Shown: piece after piece, positions 13,688-20,689 of the stretch
Layout: each line of letters begins with the position of its first letter
How positions within the stretch are numbered: position 1 is the first letter of the stretch
Source of the DNA: an uncultured Burkholderiales bacterium
Lineage (GTDB): Bacteria > Pseudomonadota > Gammaproteobacteria > Burkholderiales > Burkholderiaceae_C
NCBI GenBank assembly: GCA_937927685.1
Contig: CALBSC010000087.1
Coordinates: 1-28,356, forward strand
DNA length: 28,356 nt
Direction: 5' to 3'
The notes under the pieces: generated by a model
What the model was told of the DNA's origin: nothing
Seen by the model: only the letters and a program-made list of their open reading frames with translations
Database searches by the model: none
Translations under genes and position numbers: made by a program

Positions 13688-14644
13688 TCAATCGAAAAAC
13701 TCCTTGTCTTTGTCGATAAGAAGCATGTACGTCCCATCCCCCTCTTGGTGCTGGACGAAGGCGTGATAAACAACTTTGTTGCGTTCAAATACCTTGCTGG
13801 GGCTGAAAGACTGTGACTGTGATCCACAACGATCCCGGAGCTCCTCCCGAGTCATTTCGTTGTCTCGATCCTCGATCAAGGCCTGTAGCAGTCGAACCTG
13901 CGACTTTGCCAGCTCAAAGCGTTGGCCATCGACATAGGCCACCCCTTCATTCAGATACCCGAGTGTCGTCCGAGGCTTGGTTTCATTTACTGTTTGCACT
14001 CCGGTCATTTCCAGGCGGTCATCGAACATGTGAAATGCGCTTGTGCTGATGCGCCCGACCATGGGCAAAGATCGAACATCCAATTGCGACAACACATGGC
14101 CTGACTCCAAGGGAAGGCTCGCGCTGGTGAGGATGGCACAGGTCTCGGCAGACTTGTCCGCCATGATCTGCTGCCTCAAGCGTTCGGCCACCCGAGGTGC
14201 TTTCAGTCTTCGAGCAAAATACCATGTGGTTGTCTTGCCCCTGGTCTTTTGGGTCGTGCCGAGTTTCCAAATCAAGTCCCGCTCTATTTCGATCAGCCCC
14301 TGCCTGGACAGTTCAAGGCCATTGAGTAGCGCAGAGATGAATCGATCAAATGCCACTCGAAGGGTTTGCACATGTGCGGTTGGTGCCGAGAAATCCAGGC
14401 AATCAGGGCATCTAAGCAGGATCTGATCCGAACTCACGTCACGGACATACCTTGCTTGCTCGACCTGGCATTCCGGACACTTGGCCCAGCTGCGTGAGCG
14501 GCCAATCGAGAGCATTCGCTCCTTGACCAGACACGCCCCCGCCTGGTTGGGATAACCATGGAGGGCGTGCCCATTGATCTCACCTGACTCGGTCTCCAAC
14601 AGGCCACATAACAGGGAGGTTGCATCAACTTGCATCTGGCTCAT
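13688..14644 (-). CDS. Zinc-ribbon plus winged-helix protein of unknown function
   Basis: A 318-residue protein with two recognisable ends. Near the N-terminus is a zinc ribbon with two Cys pairs, KCPEC (C56, C59) and RCPDC (C79, C82). At the C-terminus (about 229-312) is a winged-helix-like unit: YVDGQRFELAKSQVRLLQALIED then MTREELRDRCG, KVFERNKVVYHAFV and a beta wing GDGTYMLLID, close in form to OmpR-type effector domains. The middle (about 90-225) is helical with no recognised motif. Its ATG overlaps the stop of the 420-aa gene by four bases (ATGA), so the two are translationally coupled and probably act together. DNA or RNA binding is likely; the function is unknown. Confidence 0.8.
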   Translation of the reverse strand: MSQMQVDATSLLCGLLETESGEINGHALHGYPNQAGACLVKERMLSIGRSRSWAKCPECQVEQARYVRDVSSDQILLRCPDCLDFSAPTAHVQTLRVAFDRFISALLNGLELSRQGLIEIERDLIWKLGTTQKTRGKTTTWYFARRLKAPRVAERLRQQIMADKSAETCAILTSASLPLESGHVLSQLDVRSLPMVGRISTSAFHMFDDRLEMTGVQTVNETKPRTTLGYLNEGVAYVDGQRFELAKSQVRLLQALIEDRDNEMTREELRDRCGSQSQSFSPSKVFERNKVVYHAFVQHQEGDGTYMLLIDKDKEFFD

Positions 14645-15903
14645 GCTGCCATCTCCAGCTCTTGGTCACACAGGTCATCTGGCTCGATGATTTCCAGGGC
14701 CTGGAGCACCATCTTGGCGATGGGTTGATTTCGCTCGGAAAGGTTTGCCACCGTTGAAGAACCAGCAGCATGGAGTCCAAAACTGAATTGACTGACCTTG
14801 CCCTTCTGGTTGGGCATTAAGTAGACCAGCAGAGTGGCGCTATCTAGGTCATATTCCATCTCAAAGCTGGTTTCATAGACCAAGCGCTTGAGCGCAATCT
14901 GAATGGCATCAGGATCCTCTATATCAGGTGTGGCCTCAACGTGCATGGAAATCACCGGATCACGCCGCGGCGAGAACTTGGCTCGGCGCAGCCGCACCTT
15001 TTGCACACCATGGCGTCGCCAGTCGATGGTCGGCTCAAGCATTCCATCGCGAAGCGCGTTGAGGTTGTATCGCTTCTTCTCGATCTCCTCTGGCTCGATC
15101 GTTTGCCCAACCACGTGCTCACCAAACAACTGAAGGATTGCGGTATGGCTCTTCACGCCACCTTTGGCCACAGTTTCCACGATTCCGGTCTGAGGGTGAT
15201 AAACAATCGCTGTCTCCAGAGCCACGCGGCTGGTGATGCGCACAAACTGGCTGTCCTCAAAGTGAGCATACGCCGTCACAGGGCCTTCCACATAGATCGT
15301 GAGCTGCATGCTGCCGTCACGTGTACGTTCGCTCAGCTCGTAGTGTGCTGACTTGCCGCCCCCACTTTTCTTGTAGTGCTCAGCTATCTTTTTCGCAAAA
15401 AGATCAAGTGCAGCTCGATCTTTCACGGGTGCAAGTCCGGCAGGGATTTGATTTTTCTTCCAATACTTGCCGTTGGTCTTGGCCTGAAATGCGATGAAGT
15501 GCTCAGCGTCACGAAATGCCTTGTCTCTGAAGGCAAGCATCCAAAGCGCCACCTCTTTGGGCTCACGAGAGTTGATGACGGACAGCGCAAAGGCATCGTG
15601 CTCGCAGATCGTTTGAAACTCACCGACCGCCAGGGATGATGACATTTCGTATGCGCGCTTCAGATCCTCGTGCCAATGAAACAGGTCGAAGCTGATCGCC
15701 TTTCGATCCTTGGCATTCATTGCATCGGAGTTGAGCGTTTGCTCTAGCGCTTGGACCTGATCACAGATTCGGGCAGCAAGCGATTCAGACATATCGTTCC
15801 AGTCCATGTTGAGGCGAGATCCGATCACGTGCTTTTCCGTGAACTCCCTGAGCGCTGCGCCCGAGATATGACGCAAAAAATGCCGATCGTTGAATACTTT
15901 CAT
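14641..15903 (-). CDS. 420-aa protein of unknown function, coupled to the zinc-ribbon gene
   Basis: The protein starts MKVFNDRHFLRHISGAALREF, with GGAGGA just before the ATG at 15903; a frame 20 codons longer has no ribosome site. Recognisable stretches are HAFALSVINSREPKEVALWML, FIAFQAKTNGKYWKKNQIP, HYELSERTRDGSMQLTIYVEGPVTAYAHFED, ALETAIVYHPQTGIVETVAKGG, and a C-terminal half with FSFGLHAAGSSTVANL. No nuclease, ATPase or membrane signature is visible. Alternating hydrophobic stretches suggest a beta-rich middle and C-terminus. It follows the LexA-like gene and precedes the zinc-ribbon gene, so it is most likely a core component of a repressor-controlled accessory unit. Confidence 0.8.
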   Translation of the reverse strand: MKVFNDRHFLRHISGAALREFTEKHVIGSRLNMDWNDMSESLAARICDQVQALEQTLNSDAMNAKDRKAISFDLFHWHEDLKRAYEMSSSLAVGEFQTICEHDAFALSVINSREPKEVALWMLAFRDKAFRDAEHFIAFQAKTNGKYWKKNQIPAGLAPVKDRAALDLFAKKIAEHYKKSGGGKSAHYELSERTRDGSMQLTIYVEGPVTAYAHFEDSQFVRITSRVALETAIVYHPQTGIVETVAKGGVKSHTAILQLFGEHVVGQTIEPEEIEKKRYNLNALRDGMLEPTIDWRRHGVQKVRLRRAKFSPRRDPVISMHVEATPDIEDPDAIQIALKRLVYETSFEMEYDLDSATLLVYLMPNQKGKVSQFSFGLHAAGSSTVANLSERNQPIAKMVLQALEIIEPDDLCDQELEMAA

Positions 15904-15989
15904 ATGTTCCTCCATGCGGTTTGGGGTAAAGCAATCCCCTGACGCCAAGGCGCCAAAATTCATGGATTGCGTTGAGTCAGATAACTGGT

Positions 15990-16583
15990 CTACGGGCGAT
16001 AGCGCCTGACTAGACCTACTAGGGTTCCCACAACCTGCAGCTCCCCTTCGGGGTATATCAGTGGGTATCTCTGGTTGTGTGGTTTGAGTGCGTATTTACC
16101 GCCCTCTTTCACGAGCTCTTTCAAAGTGAACTCGTTGTCTACGTTGGCGATGACAAATGTGCCCACCTTGCCCTTGTTCGTCCTCTCAACTACGGCGAGA
16201 TCTCCATCGTATATGCCCGCCTCAATCATCGAGTCACCCGAAATAGGGATGACAAATGTCTCGTTGGGCTTCTTGACCAAAAACTCGTCGAATAGCAACG
16301 GCTGGCTGTCTACATCAGTCGCCGTTGCAGGTACACCCGCCGGGACCGAACTCTCTATCAGTACGCGCTCAAAAAAACGCTTGCCCGGTATCCAGGCGTC
16401 GTCATCTGCGGTGCGCTCCACAAACCCTACTTCAGCCAACCGCCCCATGAGCTTGATAGCAGCCGAGCGGGACGAAAACCCCAGAAGGGATGCAATGCGC
16501 TGGAGGCTGGGAATGCGCCTATTACTGGCGTAGTAGTCCCTCAGTGCTTGCAGGTGCTCGTCATCTCGGTTGGGTGTTCTCAT
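15990..16583 (-). CDS. LexA-like self-cleaving repressor (S24 peptidase)
   Basis: A 197-residue protein with an N-terminal winged helix (HLQALRDYYASNRRIPSLQRIASLLGFSSRSAAIKLMGRLAEVGFV) and a C-terminal S24 peptidase domain. The likely cleavage bond is Ala82-Gly83 in SVPAGVP; the catalytic dyad is Ser118 in ISGDSMIEAG and Lys155 in FTLKELV. In the family, RecA filaments on single-stranded DNA trigger self-cleavage and release of target genes. It is first in a unit with the 420-aa, zinc-ribbon and hydrolase genes. Just before its ATG is a 15-bp palindrome, its likely operator. It could instead be a phage-type repressor for the integration genes, or both. Confidence 0.9.
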   Translation of the reverse strand: MRTPNRDDEHLQALRDYYASNRRIPSLQRIASLLGFSSRSAAIKLMGRLAEVGFVERTADDDAWIPGKRFFERVLIESSVPAGVPATATDVDSQPLLFDEFLVKKPNETFVIPISGDSMIEAGIYDGDLAVVERTNKGKVGTFVIANVDNEFTLKELVKEGGKYALKPHNQRYPLIYPEGELQVVGTLVGLVRRYRP

Positions 16584-16586
16584 GGG

Positions 16587-16681
16587 TCAAACCGGGTTTG
16601 ATTTCTCAGTTTGATGTGATTTTAGTGAACGTTTCGACACCATGCAAATGTTCCCGAAGGAAATATTCAAACGGGGTTCAG
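16587..16681 (-). promoter_or_regulatory. Promoter and palindromic operators of the LexA-like unit
   Basis: On the minus strand, -35 TTGCAT (16647-16642), 17-bp spacer and -10 TAAAAT (16624-16619) precede the LexA-like gene. A perfect 15-bp palindrome, TCAAACCGGGTTTGA (16587-16601), lies between the -10 and the ATG; a GTTTGAT half-site follows at 16609-16615. A near copy TCAAACGGGGTTCAG (16667-16681) lies upstream of the -35. Paired operators flanking the promoter suggest autoregulation, possibly also acting on the divergent plus-strand integration genes. The betaproteobacterial LexA box CTGT-N8-ACAG is not present in this gap. Confidence 0.65.
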
Positions 16682-16741
16682 CGGCCCAATTGAGCATCTA
16701 ATTTAGACACTTTAGGGTTAATTCTCTACGCCAAATCCACG

Positions 16742-17074
16742 ATGAACAGGCATTTACCGCACATATTGCCAAGACCCGCTCAGGCAGCACAGGCCAAGAA
16801 TTTCTCTCCCATCCACGTCCCCTACCTTCCCATGACAGAGGTCACCTACAACATCCTCGAGCCGTCCCTGATGAGTGAGCATGAACGCCATCAGGAGGTC
16901 GCTCGCATCCTGGCCTTCGGAATCATCCGCCTGTGCAACCAAGCAGCTCAAGAAGCGCACGTGAAGCCCCAGATTCAACTTGCTATGCCTGCGGATAAGA
17001 GCGTTCATACGTCCCCTGCTACTGCAGTTCTCCGAACAGCAACCCTCATTCGAAAACGCAATGCCAAACGTTAA
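16742..17074 (+). CDS. Small protein upstream of DUF2924
   Basis: A 110-residue ORF whose central part, MSEHERHQEVARILAFGIIRLCNQAA, matches the small conserved ORF I recall upstream of DUF2924 genes in recombinase cassettes (EVARILA...IRL). The true start is uncertain: ATG 16742 (used here) or internal ATGs at 16832 or 16871; none has a strong ribosome site. It overlaps the DUF2924 gene by 14 bp and is divergent from the LexA-like gene, so the operators at 16587-16681 may control it. Function unknown; it probably assists integration or excision. Confidence 0.6.
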   Translation: MNRHLPHILPRPAQAAQAKNFSPIHVPYLPMTEVTYNILEPSLMSEHERHQEVARILAFGIIRLCNQAAQEAHVKPQIQLAMPADKSVHTSPATAVLRTATLIRKRNAKR

Positions 17075-17570
17075 TTCAACGCCTCGCCAAGCAACCACTA
17101 GCCCAAGCGTACTGAGCCAGATCGTCAATCTGCCCAACCTATCTTTCAAGGAGGTATCCGCCCTGTGGGAACAGCTCTATGGCTCACCTCCCACGGTCAA
17201 GCGGCGCCCTTACCTCGAAGGTCGCATTGCCTATCGGCTGCAGGAGCTCGAATTCGCCAAAGTCAATCCAGGCCTCCTGGCAGCCAACAGCAAGCGCATT
17301 GACAACATGATCGAGCATCTCAAGCCGCTAGCGAAGATCAAGCGCAAGAGGGATCCTTACAAGCTGGTTCCCGGGACCCGGCTCACCCGGGACTTTCAAG
17401 GCAAGACCTATGAAGTCTGTGTGCTGTCAGATGGCACGTTTGAATATCAGGGACGGCCGTATTCAAGCCTCACCGCGATTTCGCAGGAGATCACTGCCCA
17501 AAAATGGTCAGGTCCATCGTTTTTTGGTCTCACCCGGAAAAACCCCGCGGTGCTGGGCAGGAGTAGCTGA
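17061..17570 (+). CDS. DUF2924 family protein
   Basis: A 169-residue protein with the DUF2924 pattern: VNLPNLSFKEVSALWEQLYGSPPTVKRRPYLEGRIAYRLQELEF in the first half, then KLVPGTRLTRDFQGKTYEVCVLSDGTFEYQGRPYSSLTAISQEITAQKWSGPSFFGL. As is usual, it lies directly upstream of a large serine recombinase, with TGATG coupling. The family has no proven function. The ATG at 17061 follows the earlier small ORF with a 14-bp overlap; a start at 16980 would add residues unlike the family. Confidence 0.9.
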   Translation: MPNVNSTPRQATTSPSVLSQIVNLPNLSFKEVSALWEQLYGSPPTVKRRPYLEGRIAYRLQELEFAKVNPGLLAANSKRIDNMIEHLKPLAKIKRKRDPYKLVPGTRLTRDFQGKTYEVCVLSDGTFEYQGRPYSSLTAISQEITAQKWSGPSFFGLTRKNPAVLGRSS

Positions 17571-18943
17571 TGGCGCGCATCTCAGAACCAGAGCGTCAGC
17601 GCATCCGCTGCGCCGTGTACACGAGGAAGTCCACGGATGAGGGGCTTGATCAGGAATACAACTCCATCGATGCCCAAAAGGATGCCGGGCACGCTTACAT
17701 CACCAGTCAACGGCATGAGGGCTGGATCCCGGTTGCAAACGACTACGACGATCCTGCCTTCTCGGGCGGGAATATGGATCGCCCCTCTATCAAACGACTG
17801 ATGCAAGACATCCAGGCCAAGCTGATTGATGTGGTCGTGGTCTACAAGATCGACCGACTCACCCGAAGCTTGGCGGATTTTTCCAAGATGGTGGAGATCT
17901 TTGACGCACACGGCGTGTCATTCGTCTCGGTGACTCAACAATTCAACACCACGAGCTCAATGGGCCGACTGATGCTCAACGTCCTGTTGTCATTCGCTCA
18001 GTTTGAGCGGGAGGTGACGGGCGAGCGGATTCGAGACAAGATCGGCGCCTCCAAGATGAAGGGCATGTGGATGGGCGGCTGCCCTCCCCTTGGCTATGAC
18101 GTGGTGGATCGCAAGCTGATGATCAACGAGGAGGAAGCGGCACTGGTTCGAAGGTTGTTCAGCGACTACAACCGAACCAACTCCATGTCCATGTTGCTGC
18201 AGCACTTGCGCGACCAGGGGATCCGTACCAAGAGCTGGAAAACAAAGACCGGCATTGAGCGCTCTGGGCGCTTGATGGAGAAGGGATACATCTACAAGAT
18301 GCTCAACAACCCGGTTTACTACGGAATGATCCGACATAAGGGGCAAGAGTACCGAGGGGAGCATGACGCCATCATCACGCAAGAAACCTGGTTGGCAACC
18401 CAAACGAAATTGGCTGGCGTCGACCGTAAATCCTTGAAAGGGCTCCGAAAAGGGGTTCACACTGCGTTGCTCAAGGGACTGATATTTACGGCCGATGGTC
18501 GTGCCATGACTCCAGTCGGTAAACCCAAGCCCGGAACTAACAAAAACTATCGCTATTACCGAGCTCAGACAGACATAAAAATCATAGCCGGCACCTCAGG
18601 ACTGCCCATGCTTCCTGCGGAGGAAATTGAGGGCGCAGTCATGGAACAGGTTCGAAGGGTCTTGTTGTCGACCGACATGAGCACCGAGGTCTTCAAAGCG
18701 CTGACCCATCTGGCAGATCCGCAGACCAGTCACCTGGATGAAATCCAGACCTCTCACCTCATGGCAGGTGTCGAGAAAGTTTGGGATTCTCTTTACCCCA
18801 TTGAAAAGCACCGCATCATGCATTTGCTTCTGAAGAAGGTAGTGGTGTACCCAAGTCGGCTTGATGTGACGTTCTACCCCTCTGGCATTGCCAACCTTGT
18901 CATTCAGGTTGCTGGCAAACCACTTATGGAAACCACACAATGA
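17570..18943 (+). CDS. Large serine recombinase (site-specific integrase)
   Basis: A 457-residue recombinase that would integrate and excise the element. The resolvase domain runs about residues 12-165: catalytic Ser21 in YTRKST, DEGLDQEYNSIDAQ, FSGGNMDRPSIKRLMQDI, VYKIDRLTRSLADFSKMVE and LLSFAQFEREVTGERIRDKI. A recombinase domain follows (GGCPPLGYDV, SMSMLLQHLRDQGI, IYKMLNNPVYYGMIRHKG). The usual zinc-ribbon cysteines are absent, the stretch reading FTADGRAMTP, which I believe is normal in this DUF2924-linked subfamily. Start ATG shares bases with the upstream stop; the downstream gene overlaps by ATGA. Confidence 0.94.
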   Translation: MARISEPERQRIRCAVYTRKSTDEGLDQEYNSIDAQKDAGHAYITSQRHEGWIPVANDYDDPAFSGGNMDRPSIKRLMQDIQAKLIDVVVVYKIDRLTRSLADFSKMVEIFDAHGVSFVSVTQQFNTTSSMGRLMLNVLLSFAQFEREVTGERIRDKIGASKMKGMWMGGCPPLGYDVVDRKLMINEEEAALVRRLFSDYNRTNSMSMLLQHLRDQGIRTKSWKTKTGIERSGRLMEKGYIYKMLNNPVYYGMIRHKGQEYRGEHDAIITQETWLATQTKLAGVDRKSLKGLRKGVHTALLKGLIFTADGRAMTPVGKPKPGTNKNYRYYRAQTDIKIIAGTSGLPMLPAEEIEGAVMEQVRRVLLSTDMSTEVFKALTHLADPQTSHLDEIQTSHLMAGVEKVWDSLYPIEKHRIMHLLLKKVVVYPSRLDVTFYPSGIANLVIQVAGKPLMETTQ

Positions 18944-19416
18944 ATCTGAATTCAGTAGAGCGACTGGCTGAGCCAACGCTCATGCGGGATAGCGATGGCT
19001 CCATCACGATTTCCATCCCCATGCGAGTTCGTAAGTACAGCGGACGCCAGCAGATCGTGCTGCCCAGATCCATCTCCTTCAACGAGTTTCAGGAGAAGCA
19101 TGGCTTGACCATTCTTCAGGCTGCGTTGGCTCGGGCTCGTCGATGGCAAACGATGCTGGACTCGGGGCGATTCACAACGGTTAGACAGCTAGCTCTGTCT
19201 GAAAAGGTCGATCCAAGTTATGTCAGCCGGGTGATGAATCTCAACCTGCTCTGTCCCGAGATAGTCAAACGCATCCTGGACGATGATCTGGACACCAGTC
19301 TTTCGTTCAATGATTTCTGCATTGGGTTGCCGTCCATATGGAACGAACAAATGCAGCGGGCAAAAATTGATCAGGTCAAAGCTCAGGATGATCTGACCGT
19401 GGCATTACCGCCCTGA
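18940..19416 (+). CDS. Recombinase-associated HTH protein
   Basis: A 158-residue protein that overlaps the recombinase stop by ATGA and so is translationally coupled to it. The middle reads as a helix-turn-helix of ParB type: FTTVRQLALSEKVDPSYVSRVMNLNLLCPEIVKRILDDD; LARARRWQTMLDSGRF precedes it. I recall proteins of this kind as the third gene of DUF2924-serine recombinase cassettes. It may be an accessory or directionality protein for the recombinase, but this has not been shown. It is the last phage-side gene; only 24 bp separate it from the next, convergent gene. Confidence 0.82.
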   Translation: MNLNSVERLAEPTLMRDSDGSITISIPMRVRKYSGRQQIVLPRSISFNEFQEKHGLTILQAALARARRWQTMLDSGRFTTVRQLALSEKVDPSYVSRVMNLNLLCPEIVKRILDDDLDTSLSFNDFCIGLPSIWNEQMQRAKIDQVKAQDDLTVALPP

Positions 19417-19440
19417 GAGCAACCCGAGGGTAAATCCAGA

Positions 19441-19866
19441 TCAATCAGAAAGTTTGGCAGCCACAACACGCTTGCCCATCTTGCGCACGGCTGCAATCGC
19501 CTGGAGTTGGCCAGCACGTGGTTTGGTTTTACCGGTTTCCCAGTGGTAAACGGATTGGGCAGACACACCGATCAGTTTGCCCATCTCGTTGGCTGAGATG
19601 CCCAACTTCTTACGAAGGCTGGCGAATCCAGAAGATCGAAAACGCAATGCGCTTTCGTCGCCTTCAACCTCTTCCGTATTGTGCTTGGGGGTTGCCTTAG
19701 CCAGCTTCTTCACGATTGACTCCAAGCCGACGATCCGACGCTTCAACTCAGCGATCTCAGAACGGTAGCGGGAGGACGACTGCTTGAGGGCTTTCGAATC
19801 AGCCTTGATCTCCTTGCGGGCAATTCGGGAAATTTCGCTTTTGAGTTGGTTGGCAAAGGTGGTCAT
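19441..19866 (-). CDS. XRE-type HTH protein with coiled-coil N-terminus
   Basis: A 141-residue protein. The N-terminal half is helical and likely coiled coil (SRIARKEIKADSKALKQSSSRYRSEIAELKRRIVGLESIVKKL); the C-terminal half (about residues 78-135) is an XRE/HipB-type HTH: FASLRKKLGISANEMGKLIGVSAQSVYHWETGKTKPRAGQLQAIAAVRKMGKR. It is probably a host chromosomal regulator rather than a phage gene, since its neighbour is hup. An inverted repeat CTTAC-TAAATTT-GTAAG (19872-19888) immediately upstream of the ATG is a likely autoregulatory site. Confidence 0.85.
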   Translation of the reverse strand: MTTFANQLKSEISRIARKEIKADSKALKQSSSRYRSEIAELKRRIVGLESIVKKLAKATPKHNTEEVEGDESALRFRSSGFASLRKKLGISANEMGKLIGVSAQSVYHWETGKTKPRAGQLQAIAAVRKMGKRVVAAKLSD

Positions 19867-19871
19867 AGGCG

Positions 19872-19888
19872 CTTACTAAATTTGTAAG
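19872..19888. promoter_or_regulatory. Inverted repeat upstream of the XRE-type gene
   Basis: CTTAC (19872-19876) and GTAAG (19884-19888) are exact inverted copies around TAAATTT, just upstream of the ATG at 19866. Position and symmetry suit an operator for the HTH protein encoded downstream. Confidence 0.45.
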
Positions 19889-19919
19889 TGGGACTTTACC
19901 CTAGAAGCGAAGAACGAGT

Positions 19920-19940
19920 GAAAACGGCCCCGAAGGGCCG
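19920..19940 (-). terminator. Rho-independent terminator of hup
   Basis: On the minus strand CGGCCC-TTCG-GGGCCG followed by TTTT: a six-pair GC stem with the stable UUCG tetraloop, 20 bp after the hup stop codon. It lies between hup and the XRE-type gene. Confidence 0.9.
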
Positions 19941-19960
19941 CATTCTGAAGTTGAATCAAA

Positions 19961-20242
19961 TCACTTCTTCTTGTTGACCGCAGCCTTGAAACCAGCGCCA
20001 GCAGAAAACTTGGGCACAGTAGCGGCCGCAATCTTCAGTTTCTCACCTGTACGAGGATTCTTGCCAGTACGCGCAGCACGCTTCGCAGCCTTAAACGTAC
20101 CGAAGCCAATCAACTGCACATCCTGCTTCTTGGCCACTGTCTTGACGATGGTACCAAGCACAGCTTCCAGCGCACGGCCAGCTGCAGCTTTGGACAGTTC
20201 AGTTTCTTTGGCGATCGCTTCGATCAACTCACTCTTGTTCAC
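19961..20242 (-). CDS. hup: DNA-binding protein HU
   Basis: A 93-residue HU/IHF-family nucleoid protein: MNKSELIEAIAKETELSKAAAGRALEAVLGTIV, the DNA-binding arm FGTFKAAKRAARTGKNPRTGEKLKIAA, and a Lys-rich tail. HU bends and compacts DNA and helps replication and recombination. The start is taken as GTG at 20242: the ATG two codons earlier (20248) abuts the AAGGAG ribosome site with no spacer, while the GTG is six bases from it and gives the canonical MNKSEL N-terminus. A clean terminator follows. This is host core genome. Confidence 0.96.
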   Translation of the reverse strand: MNKSELIEAIAKETELSKAAAGRALEAVLGTIVKTVAKKQDVQLIGFGTFKAAKRAARTGKNPRTGEKLKIAAATVPKFSAGAGFKAAVNKKK

Positions 20243-20267
20243 ACTCATCTCCTTGTTTTTGGGACTG

Positions 20268-20525
20268 TTATTTTTGCAGAATTTCTTGAATTTTGATCAT
20301 CTTGATAGCCCCGAAGTTACAAGCCGGAATGCACTTGGCGCAACCAGTGCAGGTATCGGGTTTTACAAGCGTTGCTGACTTCATCCCGGCTATCGACTCA
20401 AGTACCAACAAGTTGTCCGGGCAAGCAGCGACACACCAGCCACAACCAGTGCACTTGCTCGGAGTGATCGCTGGAAGTGCAACTCGCTTATTCGGTGAGC
20501 GCAACTCACCCAACTGATTGTTCAT
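20268..20525 (-). CDS. 2x[4Fe-4S] ferredoxin-like protein
   Basis: An 85-residue protein with two 4Fe-4S binding motifs, CTGCGWCVAACP and CTGCAKCIPACNF, separated by DNLLVLESIAGMKSATLVKPDT. It should carry electrons between enzymes in the cytoplasm. The ATG at 20525 (MNNQLGELRSPNKRV) is preferred to the upstream-extended frame, which adds an unlikely basic region. The ribosome site is weak. The stop is 26 bp before hup on the same strand, so they may be co-transcribed, though there is no known functional link. The redox partner is not evident from the window. Confidence 0.85.
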   Translation of the reverse strand: MNNQLGELRSPNKRVALPAITPSKCTGCGWCVAACPDNLLVLESIAGMKSATLVKPDTCTGCAKCIPACNFGAIKMIKIQEILQK

Positions 20526-20689
20526 TGGCCGTAACCTGGTCGGATGAAGAACAGAACTGCTGCCTGGGCAATCCAACACCCTAACAAAACCATTCTGACA
20601 GACATGGTTCGACCCAAAAGAACGGAAGCAATCACGGCTCTCCGCCTTCGGTTTTCTCGTTACAACCTTCGTAGAACCTGGCGATCTCT

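Noticed and set aside
16584..16741. Canonical LexA box (CTGT-N8-ACAG)
   Set aside because: Looked for in the promoter region of the LexA-like gene; neither half-site is present. A different palindrome is there instead.
17990..18460. 156-aa minus-strand ORF inside the recombinase
   Set aside because: Shadow of the recombinase gene; no independent support.
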